From Pseudomonas sp. EpS/L25 (lineage in GTDB: Bacteria; Pseudomonadota; Gammaproteobacteria; Pseudomonadales; Pseudomonadaceae): DNA of 64,000 bases. Where the stretch lies: positions 208,191 to 272,190 of the forward strand of contig NZ_LNUP01000018.1 of NCBI RefSeq assembly GCF_001512295.1, written 5' to 3'. Shown in pieces: positions 27,627 to 35,775 of this stretch. Position 1 is the stretch's first letter. Every line of letters begins with the position of its first letter. Under the pieces are notes generated by a model. That model was not told the DNA's origin. It was given only the letters and a program-made list of their open reading frames with translations, and made no database searches. The translations under genes were made by a program, and so were the position numbers.

Positions 27627-28805
27627 TCAGTCCAGGGCGGTGGGCAGGGTCAGGGTGAGGCGATTGCGGCCGTCCTGGGTCCGGGCGGTAAGGACGCCGC
27701 CATGGCCTCGAACGATTTCCTGGGCGAGGTAGAGCCCGACTTCCAGGCGTGGGGAGGCGTCGGTCCCTGATGTGACCAGCCGCGGCTGGAACAGTTGGGG
27801 CAGGGTCGCCGCTTCCAGCGGCGGGCCTGGGTACTCCACCTGCAGCCGATAGGTGCGCTCCTTGATTTCTCCTTGCAGGTGAATGACCCCTCCCGGCGCG
27901 CTGCCGGCGACGCCAAATTCCAGCACCGCCTCCAAGGCGCGCAGCAGATGAGGCAGATCGAGGCGCAGGGCACCTGGCGAGGCGGGCAGGGCGGTACTGA
28001 AGCGACGGTCCGGGCAGCGCACGACCAGCTCGCCGATCAGTGCCTCGAAGGCTTCGTTCACCCCGTTCACCAGCGTCGGCTTCAACAGCGGTCCATGTCC
28101 CAGCCGGGCGCGGACGAAATCCGCGCCGTCGGCGCTGCGGCGTGCCAGTTGCCGGGCTTCGGCCTGCCAGGGGTGCACCGCGGGAAGCTGCTCGGCCCAA
28201 GCCGCCGCGGCGTGCGACAGTCGTTGCAAGGGTCGGTGAAGGTCGTCATCGAGGAGTGCCAGCAACTGTTCGCGAAGCGCCTGCAGATCGCTGTCGCTGC
28301 GCGGACCAGGCGTTTCGTCGCGCCGCTGTTCCTCGTGGGCGATCAGCTCGCCCAGCAGTCGGGCGAAGCCCTCCAGCGTCACTATCGTGGACGGCTGAGC
28401 GAGCAGCGGTGCGGGCACGCGGTCGAAGCCGCACAGGGTGCCGAAGAAGGTACCGTTGGGACGGAACACCGGCAGCGAGACATAGCTACCCCAGCCGTAG
28501 AGCTGGGGCAGCGGGTGATCGCAATAGGCGGGATCCTGCGCCACGTCGGCGATGATCACCGGGTCGTGGGAGGAGCGCACATGGCTGCAGAAGGTGGCTT
28601 CGAGTTCCAGCTCGGTACCCACCGCCAGGCCGTAGTCCAGGCGGTCGTGGACGGCACAGGCAGTCCAGCGCTGCTCGGAGACTTCCGCCACCGCGGCAAA
28701 CTTCAGCCCGCTGAGATCGCAGACGACGCGGAGCAGGGTGGTGATGGCGTCGAGCGACGCCAGCAATTCGATGCTTTCGATGGCGCTGGAGGTTTGACTG
28801 GGCAT
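27627..28805 (-). CDS. GAF-domain sensor kinase-like protein, apparently degenerate
   Basis: A 392-residue protein with an N-terminal GAF domain (about 15-160; DPVIIADVAQDPAYCDHPLP, YVSLPVFRPNGTFFGTLCGF). A histidine-kinase-like dimerisation helix has a possible phospho-acceptor in LDDDLHRPLQRLSHA, and the HATPase-like domain ends LAQEIVRGHGGVLTARTQDG. The N-box, normally with an invariant Asn, reads EAVLEFGVAGSAPGG and lacks it. Autokinase activity is therefore doubtful. It lies five bases upstream of the histidine phosphatase gene. No adjacent response regulator is seen. Confidence 0.72.
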   Translation of the reverse strand: MPSQTSSAIESIELLASLDAITTLLRVVCDLSGLKFAAVAEVSEQRWTACAVHDRLDYGLAVGTELELEATFCSHVRSSHDPVIIADVAQDPAYCDHPLPQLYGWGSYVSLPVFRPNGTFFGTLCGFDRVPAPLLAQPSTIVTLEGFARLLGELIAHEEQRRDETPGPRSDSDLQALREQLLALLDDDLHRPLQRLSHAAAAWAEQLPAVHPWQAEARQLARRSADGADFVRARLGHGPLLKPTLVNGVNEAFEALIGELVVRCPDRRFSTALPASPGALRLDLPHLLRALEAVLEFGVAGSAPGGVIHLQGEIKERTYRLQVEYPGPPLEAATLPQLFQPRLVTSGTDASPRLEVGLYLAQEIVRGHGGVLTARTQDGRNRLTLTLPTALD

Positions 28806-28926
28806 CGCATGGCAGCTTTCTGGCTAGTCGAATCCTGAACGCTAGGCCAGGTCGCGGCGAAGGGCAACCGGCATCCGCCGGTTCGCGCCCGGTCGTCGCC
28901 CGGAATCACCTGCACCGAAGACCTGG

Positions 28927-29010
28927 CTAGCCCATGAGATTGGTGGCATAGGCCAGCACGGTGAGGCAGAGCAGGATCAGCAGCAGGTTGCCCGGTGTTA
29001 TTCTTTTCAT
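28927..29010 (-). CDS. Candidate 27-aa membrane microprotein
   Basis: ATG 29008-29010 with AGAGGA about nine bases upstream encodes MKRITPGNLLLILLCLTVLA then YATNLMG: two basic residues and one hydrophobic helix. The rest of 28806-29438 has no other convincing protein gene except the tiny Tyr-rich frame described below. Confidence 0.4.
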   Translation of the reverse strand: MKRITPGNLLLILLCLTVLAYATNLMG

Positions 29011-29283
29011 CAGCGAGATCCTCTCACACAAGAACTTTTCCCTGTCCAGGCACGCCTGGCATGACGAAAACGGTGGGGGCCACCTTGGCGGTGGGAGCGG
29101 ACGGATTCATCTCTGCATCTCGATACGGCTGGCAAAGGACAGCTGTCGGAGCGTCACTCTGGCGGTTTGTTCAGCGGTGCGGGCGGAGGTACGACGTTTG
29201 GTCGAAGCGGCGGAGCGAGCGGTGTGGTCGTGTCGCGCAGGAGCGGGTTGCCAAGGGCCGGGCGACTCGGTAGCGTGGCGTCC

Positions 29284-29387
29284 ATGCGTATCTTCCTTTG
29301 CCCCATCAGCGCCTATTACGACTACCTGACCAACATCGGGTGGTAGGTACTGCGCTGCATGACCGAACCGCCTAGGGCGGCTCGGTC
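29284..29387 (+). promoter_or_regulatory. Possible leader peptide and hairpin upstream of tyrS
   Basis: A 20-codon frame at 29284-29346 encodes MRIFLCPISAYYDYLTNIGW, with three Tyr within four codons. It is followed by GACCGAACCGCC/GGCGGCTCGGTC (29361-29387), a 12-bp stem with one mismatch. This arrangement suggests tyrosine-responsive attenuation of the synthetase gene. Against it, no good Shine-Dalgarno precedes the frame and no U-tract follows the stem. Confidence 0.25.
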
Positions 29388-29438
29388 AAGGCAACTTCTC
29401 CCGGTCTCCCTGGCACCGTCCAGCCACAGGAGACTTCC

Positions 29439-30683
29439 ATGGACAGCACCACCCAAGACCTGCTCGCCACCCTCGAAGCCCGCGGTTTCGTCCACCAGAC
29501 CACCGACCGTGACGGGCTCGCCCAGGCCTTCGCCGCCGGGCCAGTCACCGGCTATCTCGGCTTCGACGCCACCGCCGACAGCCTCCACGTCGGCCATCTG
29601 CAGGGCCTGATGCTGATGCGCTGGCTGCAGCGCGCCGGCCATCCCATCCTGCTGCTGATCGGTGGCGCCACCACCCGTATCGGCGATCCGAGCTTTCGCG
29701 ACAGCGGTCGTCCGGTGCTCACCGATGGCCAGATCGCCCGGAACATGGCCGGCATCGCCAAGGCCTTCCACCGGTACCTGGACGTGGGCGACGACCATGG
29801 CCGTGCCCAGGTGGTGGATAACGCCGAATGGCTCGATGGCCTCGGCTACCTGAATTTCCTCGGCGCCGTGGGCCGGCATTTCTCCATCAATCGCCTACTG
29901 ACCTTCGATGCCATCAGGAACCGCCTCGACCGCGAGCATTCGTTGTCCTTCGAGGAATTCGGCTACACCCTGTTGCAGGCCTACGATTTCGTCGAGTTGT
30001 CGCGCCGCTACGGCTGCACCCTGCAACTGGGTGGCGCTGACCAGTGGGCCAACATCATCAATGGCTTGGAGCTGTCGCGCCGGCAGGGCGGTCCGCAACT
30101 CCATGGCCTGACCATGCCGCTGCTGGCTACCCGCGATGGTCGCAAGATGGGCAAGTCGGCCCAGGGTGCGGTCTGGCTCAACGAGGAGCGGCTGTCGGCC
30201 TTCGACTTCTGGCAGTTCTGGCGCAATTGCGACGATGCCGACGTCGAGCGTTTCCTGGCACTGTTCACCGAGCTGTCGCTGGATGAAGTCCGCCAACTGG
30301 GCGCCCTGGGCGGCGCGGAAATCAATCTGGCCAAGACAGTGCTGGCCAACGAGGTGACCCGGCTCGCCCATGGCGAGGTCGCCCAGCGTGAAGCCGAGCG
30401 AGCCGCGGCCGAGGTGTTCGCCGAGCGGGAAGAGGGCGGTCAATTGCCCGCGCTCGCCTTGAGCCGCGCCCAGTTGGCGGCGGGCGTCAGCTTTGTCGAA
30501 TTGCTGGTGCAGGCGGGCCTGCAGCCGTCGCGCAGTGCGGTTCGCCGTCTTGCGGAGGGTGGCGGCCTGCGGCTGGATGAGCAGGCGGTGGTCGACCCCG
30601 ATGTTCGGCTGGTCGTGACCGACGCCGGTCGACGGGTGAGTCTGGGCAAGAAGCGACATCTGCGTATTGCCCTGGTGGATTGA
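29439..30683 (+). CDS. tyrS: Tyrosyl-tRNA synthetase, KMGKS type
   Basis: A 414-residue class I synthetase that charges tRNA-Tyr. The HIGH motif is HVGH (50-53), the tyrosine site lies in [20 protein letters not shown] and [20 protein letters not shown], the signature loop is KMGKS (236-240), and an S4-like RNA-binding domain ends the protein ([20 protein letters not shown]). CACAGGAGA sets the start. KMGKS followed by GAVWLN resembles alphaproteobacterial enzymes, so this is likely an additional, acquired copy. It overlaps no neighbour; the SDR gene starts nine bases after its stop with AGGAGGAG. Confidence 0.88.
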   Translation: MDSTTQDLLATLEARGFVHQTTDRDGLAQAFAAGPVTGYLGFDATADSLHVGHLQGLMLMRWLQRAGHPILLLIGGATTRIGDPSFRDSGRPVLTDGQIARNMAGIAKAFHRYLDVGDDHGRAQVVDNAEWLDGLGYLNFLGAVGRHFSINRLLTFDAIRNRLDREHSLSFEEFGYTLLQAYDFVELSRRYGCTLQLGGADQWANIINGLELSRRQGGPQLHGLTMPLLATRDGRKMGKSAQGAVWLNEERLSAFDFWQFWRNCDDADVERFLALFTELSLDEVRQLGALGGAEINLAKTVLANEVTRLAHGEVAQREAERAAAEVFAEREEGGQLPALALSRAQLAAGVSFVELLVQAGLQPSRSAVRRLAEGGGLRLDEQAVVDPDVRLVVTDAGRRVSLGKKRHLRIALVD

Positions 30684-30692
30684 GGAGGAGCG

Positions 30693-31370
30693 ATGAACGT
30701 CTGGGTGATCGGTGCCTCGCGAGGCATAGGGCTTGGATTGCTGGAAGATTATCTGGCTCAGGGGGCGTAGGTGCTGGCGGTGGTGCGGACGCCGAATGCG
30801 AGTCTGCAGGCGTTGGCGGCGCAGGCCGGTGGGCGGCTGCGGGTGGTGCTCGGCGATCTGTGCGAGTCGCGGCTGGGTGGGCGCCTCGCGGAAGAACTGC
30901 AGGGCGAGCCGCTGGACCGACTGATCGTCAACGCCGGCATCATGGGACCGCTGGAGAGCGAGGGGCAGCGCGCGACGGCGGCCGAGCTGGGCGAGCTGTT
31001 CCTGACCAATGCCGTGGCACCCCTGCGGGTGCTGGAGGCCCTGGCGCCGTACATGGCTGCCAAGGGCGTCGCGGCCTGTTTGAGTTCGCAGATGGGCAGC
31101 GTCAGCCTGGCGCGCGCCGTGGAGATGCCCCTCTATGGCGCCAGCAAGGCGGCGCTGAACAGCCTGTTGCAGAACTGGATGGCCGGGCGGCAGCCGTCCT
31201 TCGCGGTGCTGGCGCTGCATCCGGGCTGGGTGCGGACCGAGCTGGGCGGAGCGAGCGCGCCGGTGGCGATCAGTGACAGCGTGGCCGGGCTGGTGACGGT
31301 GATCGAATCCCGCGCGGGCCAGGCGGGTTGCGCCTTCCTGGACCATCAGGGCCAGGTATTGCCCTGGTGA
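30693..31370 (+). pseudogene. Short-chain dehydrogenase/reductase with in-frame amber codon
   Basis: ATG 30693 has a strong AGGAGGAG and begins MNVWVIGASRGIGLGLLEDY, the cofactor-binding Gly-rich motif. Codon 26 is TAG (30768-30770), after LAQGA. The frame then continues without other lesion as VLAVVRTPNASLQALAAQAG, with NAGIMGP and YGASKAA (active-site Tyr-x-x-x-Lys), to a TGA at 31368-31370. Reinitiation at the adjacent GTG would give 199 residues without the nucleotide-binding site. A point mutation or sequencing error is likeliest. It belongs to the NAD(P)-dependent SDR family, and the substrate is unknown. Confidence 0.75.
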
Positions 31371-31467
31371 AGGGTGGCCGAATCGCTCAGCTCCAGTGAG
31401 CGATTCGGCCCTTGTCCGCCCTCTGGGTGCGATCGAAGATGCAGGCAGTCTCTCATGGAGTTCAGGC

Positions 31468-32235
31468 ATGCGTATCGATGAGCGAACCTTCCTGGTCACT
31501 GGCGCCGGTTCCGGCCTCGGCGCCGCTACCGCCCAGGCGCTGGTGGCCGCGGGGGCGCGGGTGGCCTTGCTGGATCTGCAGGCCGAGACGGTGCAGGCCC
31601 AGGCCGAACGCCTGGGCGGTCAGGCCTTCGCCCTGCCGGTCGACGTCACCGATGCCGAGGCGCTGACGGCGGCGGTCGAGGCCATCCTGGCGCGTTGGGG
31701 GGGCTTGCACGGGGCGATCAGTTGCGCCGGCATCGTCGGCGGGGCGCGCATCCTTGGCCGCAATGGCCCGCACGATCTGGCTGCTTTCGCCCGGATCGTC
31801 AACGTCAACCTGGTGGGCAGCTTCAACGTCCTGCGGCTGGCCGCAGCGGCCATGGTCGAGAGCGAAGCCGATGTCGGCGGCGAGCGTGGCGTGATCATCA
31901 ACACCGCCTCCATCGCCGCCTTCGAGGGCCAGGTCGGCCAAGCGGCTTACGCGGCGTCCAAGGGCGGTGTCGCGTCGCTGACCCTGCCGGCCGCCCGTGA
32001 GCTGGCCGGGCAGGGCATCCGCGTCATGACTATCGCCCCCGGCGTCTTCGAGACGCCCATGATGGCGGGCATGACCCCCGAGGTACGCGAGGCCTTGGCC
32101 GCCAATGTGCCCTTTCCTCCACGGCTCGGGCGCGGCGAGGAATTCGCTGCCCTGGTCCGCCATATCATCGAAAACCCCATGCTCAATGGCGAGGTGATCC
32201 GTCTCGACGGCGCCTTGCGCATGGCCCCGCGCTAG
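31468..32235 (+). CDS. 3-hydroxyacyl-CoA dehydrogenase, SDR type (HSD17B10-like)
   Basis: A 255-residue SDR with TGAGSGLG cofactor motif near residues 11-18, CAG/NAG-equivalent SCAGIVGG, catalytic Ser in INTASIAAFEGQ, YAASKGG (Tyr-x-x-x-Lys), and the C-terminal PPRLGRGEEFAALVRHIIEN typical of type-2 3-hydroxyacyl-CoA dehydrogenases. It oxidises 3-hydroxyacyl-CoA, for example 2-methyl-3-hydroxybutyryl-CoA in isoleucine breakdown. ATG 31468 has GGAG upstream. Its stop TAG lies in the CTAG target of the MITE. The thiolase and hydratase genes that follow complete a beta-oxidation set. Confidence 0.85.
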   Translation: MRIDERTFLVTGAGSGLGAATAQALVAAGARVALLDLQAETVQAQAERLGGQAFALPVDVTDAEALTAAVEAILARWGGLHGAISCAGIVGGARILGRNGPHDLAAFARIVNVNLVGSFNVLRLAAAAMVESEADVGGERGVIINTASIAAFEGQVGQAAYAASKGGVASLTLPAARELAGQGIRVMTIAPGVFETPMMAGMTPEVREALAANVPFPPRLGRGEEFAALVRHIIENPMLNGEVIRLDGALRMAPR

Positions 32236-32394
32236 TGTGGTGTTTCAGAAGTCAACTGCACAATTTTGGCGGCGCTTTTTTTGCCCGGGCGGCGTTGCCA
32301 CTCCTCGCCATAGCCCTGCTATGGCTCGTCGCGGCCCCTGGCCCGAGCAGAAGAATCACTCGCCAATTCTTGCGCGAACTTCTGAAACACCACA
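32236..32394. mobile_element. MITE with 17-bp perfect inverted ends, CTAG target duplication
   Basis: TGTGGTGTTTCAGAAGT (32236-32252) is perfectly inverted at 32378-32394. CTAG flanks both sides (32232-32235, 32395-32398). The 159-bp interior has no gene. It is a different family from the GTACGAAA elements. The left CTAG contains the stop codon of the dehydrogenase gene. Confidence 0.75.
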
Positions 32395-32398
32395 CTAG

Positions 32399-32625
32399 GA
32401 CCTGTACGAAAGGTCGCCGAGCGATGGTCAGGCGAGGCGCAATGACCAACGAAAGTAACAGCCAACGGCTGGCCCGAAGGGTGAGCGCCAGCGAATCAAA
32501 GCGCTGAGGAAGCGGGCCGGGCTCGCGCTCGAGTTTACGAGTGGTAAACGAGCCTTGCGACGGGGCTGGCCACCAGGCGCTTTTCAACGAAGCATCACTG
32601 AGTGTAGGCACCTTTCGTAAAGGGC
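32399..32625. mobile_element. MITE, IS5-type ends (copy 2, long)
   Basis: GACCTGTACGAAAGGT (32399-32414) and its 14/16 inverted partner (32610-32625) bound a 227-bp non-coding element. CTAG flanks both sides (32395-32398 shared with the preceding MITE, and 32626-32629). It shares TTTTCAACGAAGCATCA (32581-32597) and GGTCAGGCGAGGCG with the copy at 18879-19017. The right CTAG supplies the first part of the thiolase Shine-Dalgarno (TAGGAGAG). Confidence 0.75.
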
Positions 32626-32639
32626 CTAGGAGAGTTGCC

Positions 32640-33824
32640 ATGAACGATCCCATCGTCATCGTTGCCGCCGCCCGTACGCCCATGGGGGCCCTGGGCGGCG
32701 AGCTGGCGGCGTTGTCGGCGCCGCAACTGGGTAGCGCCGTGGTGCGCGCGGTACTGGCGCGGGCCGGCTGGTCGCCGCAGCGGGTCGACGAGGTGCTCCT
32801 GGGCTGTGTACTGCCCGCCGGTCTCGGCCAGGCGCCGGCCCGCCAGGCGGCGCTGGGGGCGGGGCTGGCACAGAGCACCCGATGCACCACCCTGAACAAG
32901 ATGTGCGGCTCCGGCATGCAAGCGGCCATTCTCGGCCATGACCTGCTGCGCGCCGGCAGCGCCGAGGTGGTGGTGGCCGGTGGCATGGAAAGCATGAGCC
33001 GGGCGCCCTACCTGCTGGAGAAGGCGCGCAGCGGCTATCGCCTGGGCCATGGTGCCCTGATCGACAGTATGTTCCTCGACGGCCTCGAGGACGCCTACGA
33101 ACCCGGGCGCCTGATGGGTACCTTCGCCGAGGATTGTGCGGCGCGGCTGGGCATAGCTCGCGAACGCCAGGACGCCTACGCCCAACAGTCCCTCGAACGG
33201 GCGCGCCAGGCCCAGGCCAGTGGCGCCTTCGCCAGCGAGATCGTCGCGGTGGAGGTGGCGGGGCGCAAGGAGACCCTGAGCATCGACACCGATGAACAAC
33301 CCCGTCGCGCCGATCCGGCGCGCATTCCCACCCTCAGGCCGGCTTTTCGCGAAGGCGGTACCGTCACCGCGGCCAACGCCAGCTCCATCTCGGATGGCGC
33401 CGCGGCGCTGCTGCTGATGCGGGCCAGCACGGCTGCGCGCGAAGGCCTGAGACCGCTGGCGACGATCCGTGGCCATGCCGCCCATGCCGGCGCCCCGGGT
33501 GACTTTCCCACCGCGCCCATCGGCGCCATCCGCACCTTGCTCGCGCGCATCGACTGGCAACTGAGCGACGTCGACCTGTTCGAGATCAACGAGGCCTTCG
33601 CCGTGGTGGCCCTGGCCGCCCAGGACGCCCTGGGGCTGGACCCGGAACGCCTGAACGTGCACGGTGGCGCCTGTGCCCTGGGCCATCCCATCGGCGCGTC
33701 CGGCGCGCGGATCCTGGTCACCCTGATCCAGGCGCTGCGCCAGCGCGGTCTGCGCCGGGGCGTGGCCGCCATCTGCATCGGCGGCGGCGAGGCCACGGCG
33801 ATGGCGCTGGAACTCAACGACTAG
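32640..33824 (+). CDS. Thiolase (acetyl-CoA C-acyltransferase)
   Basis: A 394-residue degradative/biosynthetic-type thiolase with nucleophile Cys89 in LNKMCGSGMQA, GGMESMSRAPY, the C-terminal His in NVHGGACALGHPIGASGARI, and catalytic Cys in AICIGGGEA. It cleaves 3-ketoacyl-CoA to acyl-CoA plus acetyl-CoA. ATG 32640 follows TAGGAGAG, which directly abuts the MITE. It works with the neighbouring dehydrogenase and hydratase. Confidence 0.92.
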   Translation: MNDPIVIVAAARTPMGALGGELAALSAPQLGSAVVRAVLARAGWSPQRVDEVLLGCVLPAGLGQAPARQAALGAGLAQSTRCTTLNKMCGSGMQAAILGHDLLRAGSAEVVVAGGMESMSRAPYLLEKARSGYRLGHGALIDSMFLDGLEDAYEPGRLMGTFAEDCAARLGIARERQDAYAQQSLERARQAQASGAFASEIVAVEVAGRKETLSIDTDEQPRRADPARIPTLRPAFREGGTVTAANASSISDGAAALLLMRASTAAREGLRPLATIRGHAAHAGAPGDFPTAPIGAIRTLLARIDWQLSDVDLFEINEAFAVVALAAQDALGLDPERLNVHGGACALGHPIGASGARILVTLIQALRQRGLRRGVAAICIGGGEATAMALELND

Positions 33825-33838
33825 ACAAGGAGAAGACC

Positions 33839-34624
33839 ATGAACGAACCCTCTGCCGAATCGACCCTGCTGCTGGAGATCGAGGCGCGTGTCGCCCTCAT
33901 CACCCTCAACCGCCCCAAGGCCCTCAACGCCCTCAACGCCCAACTGCTCGGCGACCTGGACGCCATGCTGGCGCGCCTGGACGCCGATCCCGAGGTCGGT
34001 TGCGTGGTGCTCACCGGCTCGGCCAAGGCCTTCGCCGCGGGCGCCGACATCAAGGAAATGGCCGGGCAGGGCTATCCGCAGATCTACCTGGACGACTACT
34101 TCCGGGTCGCCGACCGCATCGCCGAGCGCCGCAAGCCGCTGATCGCCGCCGTTGCTGGTTATGCCCTGGGCGGCGGCTGCGAACTGGCGCTGCTGTGCGA
34201 CTTCATCTATGCCGCCGACACCGCCCGCTTCGGCTTGCCTGAGATCACCCTGGGCGTCATTCCGGGGATCGGCGGCACCCAGCGCCTGACCCGCGCCCTG
34301 GGCAAGGCCAAGGCCATGGAGCTGTGCCTGACCGGACGGCAGTTGCACGCCGCCGAAGCCGAGCGCGCCGGGTTGGTCGCCCAGGTGTTTCCCGCCGACG
34401 AGCTGCTGGAGCGCACTTTGGAAGCCGCCCGCGGCATCGCCAGTCGTTCGCTGCCGGCGACCCTGCTGCTCAAGGAAAGCGTCAATCGCGCCTTCGAGAC
34501 CAGCCTGGCCGAGGGCATCCGCTTCGAGCGCCGGGTCTTCCATTCGCTGTTCGCCAGCGCCGACCAGAAGGAAGGCATGGCGGCCTTCGTCGAGAAGCGG
34601 CCGGCGAAGTTCGAGCATCGTTGA
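33839..34624 (+). CDS. Enoyl-CoA hydratase
   Basis: A 261-residue crotonase-fold enzyme with oxyanion segment AFAAGADIKEMA, YALGGGCELALLCDF holding the first catalytic Glu, and PEITLGVIPGIGGTQRLTRA with the second. It hydrates enoyl-CoA in fatty acid or branched-chain amino acid beta-oxidation. It starts 14 bases after the thiolase stop with AAGGAGAAG, so the two are one operon. Confidence 0.92.
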   Translation: MNEPSAESTLLLEIEARVALITLNRPKALNALNAQLLGDLDAMLARLDADPEVGCVVLTGSAKAFAAGADIKEMAGQGYPQIYLDDYFRVADRIAERRKPLIAAVAGYALGGGCELALLCDFIYAADTARFGLPEITLGVIPGIGGTQRLTRALGKAKAMELCLTGRQLHAAEAERAGLVAQVFPADELLERTLEAARGIASRSLPATLLLKESVNRAFETSLAEGIRFERRVFHSLFASADQKEGMAAFVEKRPAKFEHR

Positions 34625-34689
34625 GCGCACCCAATGCTCGCCAGAGGCGCTAGACTGACCGTTTCAGTCCAGCGTCGCAGAGCCTTCGA

Positions 34690-35592
34690 ATGCGTATCGA
34701 GCCCTTGCCACCCCTGACCAATCTGATTGCCTTCGAGGCAACGGTCAGGCTCGGCAGCTTTACCCGGGCGGCGCTGGAGCTCAACCTCACGCAGAGCGCC
34801 ATCAGCCGCCAGGTGGCGCAGCTGGAGGCCTTCCTCGGTCGTGCGCTGTTCCGTCGAGAGCACAAGCGGCTGCACCTGACCGTCTCCGGGCAGCGCTATG
34901 CCGAGCGGGTCCAGCATGTGCTCGCGGGTCTCGCGGAAACCACGGCGGATGTCATGGATCTCAGCGGGGAACAGCAGCTGGTGCTGGCCTGCTCCTCGGG
35001 CGTGGCCGCTCTGTGGCTGGGCCCGCTGATCGGCCGCTTCGCCAGTGCCTTTCCCGGCATCGACGTGCGCCTGCGGGTGCTGGACAACCTCGATACCCTG
35101 CTCAAGCCCGAATTCGATCTGGCGCTCTATTTCCTGCGTGAGCCACCGCCCCCTGGGTTGGCCGGTCGCCAGTTGTTTCCCGAATGGGTGGGCGCCTATT
35201 GCGCGCCGGATTACCTGGGTGGGCATCAGCTCTCACCCCCGGAACTGCTCGACCGGCGCCTGCTGATGATCGAGGACGGGCAGCGCCGCTGGCTGTCCTG
35301 GGCGGAATGGTTCGCACGCCTGGGCCATCCCGCCCCGCGGATACGCCAGCGGCTCACCGTGAGTCAGTACCCCATCCTGGTCGATCTGGCGGTGGCCGGC
35401 CACGGTATCGTCCTGGGTTGGCGCCCCATGATCGATGCCCACCTGCGCTCGGGTGCGCTGGTGGCAGCCTGTAGCGAATGCGTGCAAGGGCAGGGGGGTT
35501 ACTACCTGCTGTGGCCGGGCGATCGTCAGCCTGGCCTGGCTGCACGCCGTTTCGAGGCCTGGTTGAACGACAGCCTGAGTGCACCGCACTGA
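34690..35592 (+). CDS. LysR-type transcriptional regulator (GcvA-like)
   Basis: A 300-residue LTTR with N-terminal HTH (LGSFTRAALELNLTQSAISR QVAQLEAFLGRALFRRE, split here) and a C-terminal periplasmic-binding-like effector domain (about 92-295). It may control the downstream MHS transporter/amidohydrolase genes on the same strand or the upstream beta-oxidation genes. The 183-bp gap to the transporter gene contains no other gene. Confidence 0.85.
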   Translation: MRIEPLPPLTNLIAFEATVRLGSFTRAALELNLTQSAISRQVAQLEAFLGRALFRREHKRLHLTVSGQRYAERVQHVLAGLAETTADVMDLSGEQQLVLACSSGVAALWLGPLIGRFASAFPGIDVRLRVLDNLDTLLKPEFDLALYFLREPPPPGLAGRQLFPEWVGAYCAPDYLGGHQLSPPELLDRRLLMIEDGQRRWLSWAEWFARLGHPAPRIRQRLTVSQYPILVDLAVAGHGIVLGWRPMIDAHLRSGALVAACSECVQGQGGYYLLWPGDRQPGLAARRFEAWLNDSLSAPH

Positions 35593-35775
35593 CACGCCTT
35601 GCATGCGCCAGACGCATGCAAACACCTGCAATCAGCGTTTTCCTGCGAGCCGAATAGCCCCTTAAGCTCGGCGGCAGAGGGCAGAGATCCTCGTCCTGTT
35701 TCCTTTATCGAAACTGCCGTCGCCGGTGCAGGGACTCCCGAGTTTCCTGCGCGACTCGCATTCAGGGAGCCAACA

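Noticed and set aside
29361-29387. Hairpin before tyrS as an intrinsic terminator
   Set aside because: No U-tract on either strand; kept only as part of a weak leader hypothesis.
30768-30770. Amber codon in the SDR gene read as tyrosine by a suppressor system linked to the adjacent unusual TyrRS
   Set aside because: No suppressor tRNA with anticodon CTA is in the window, and the position in SDR proteins is not normally Tyr; a simple mutation is far more likely.
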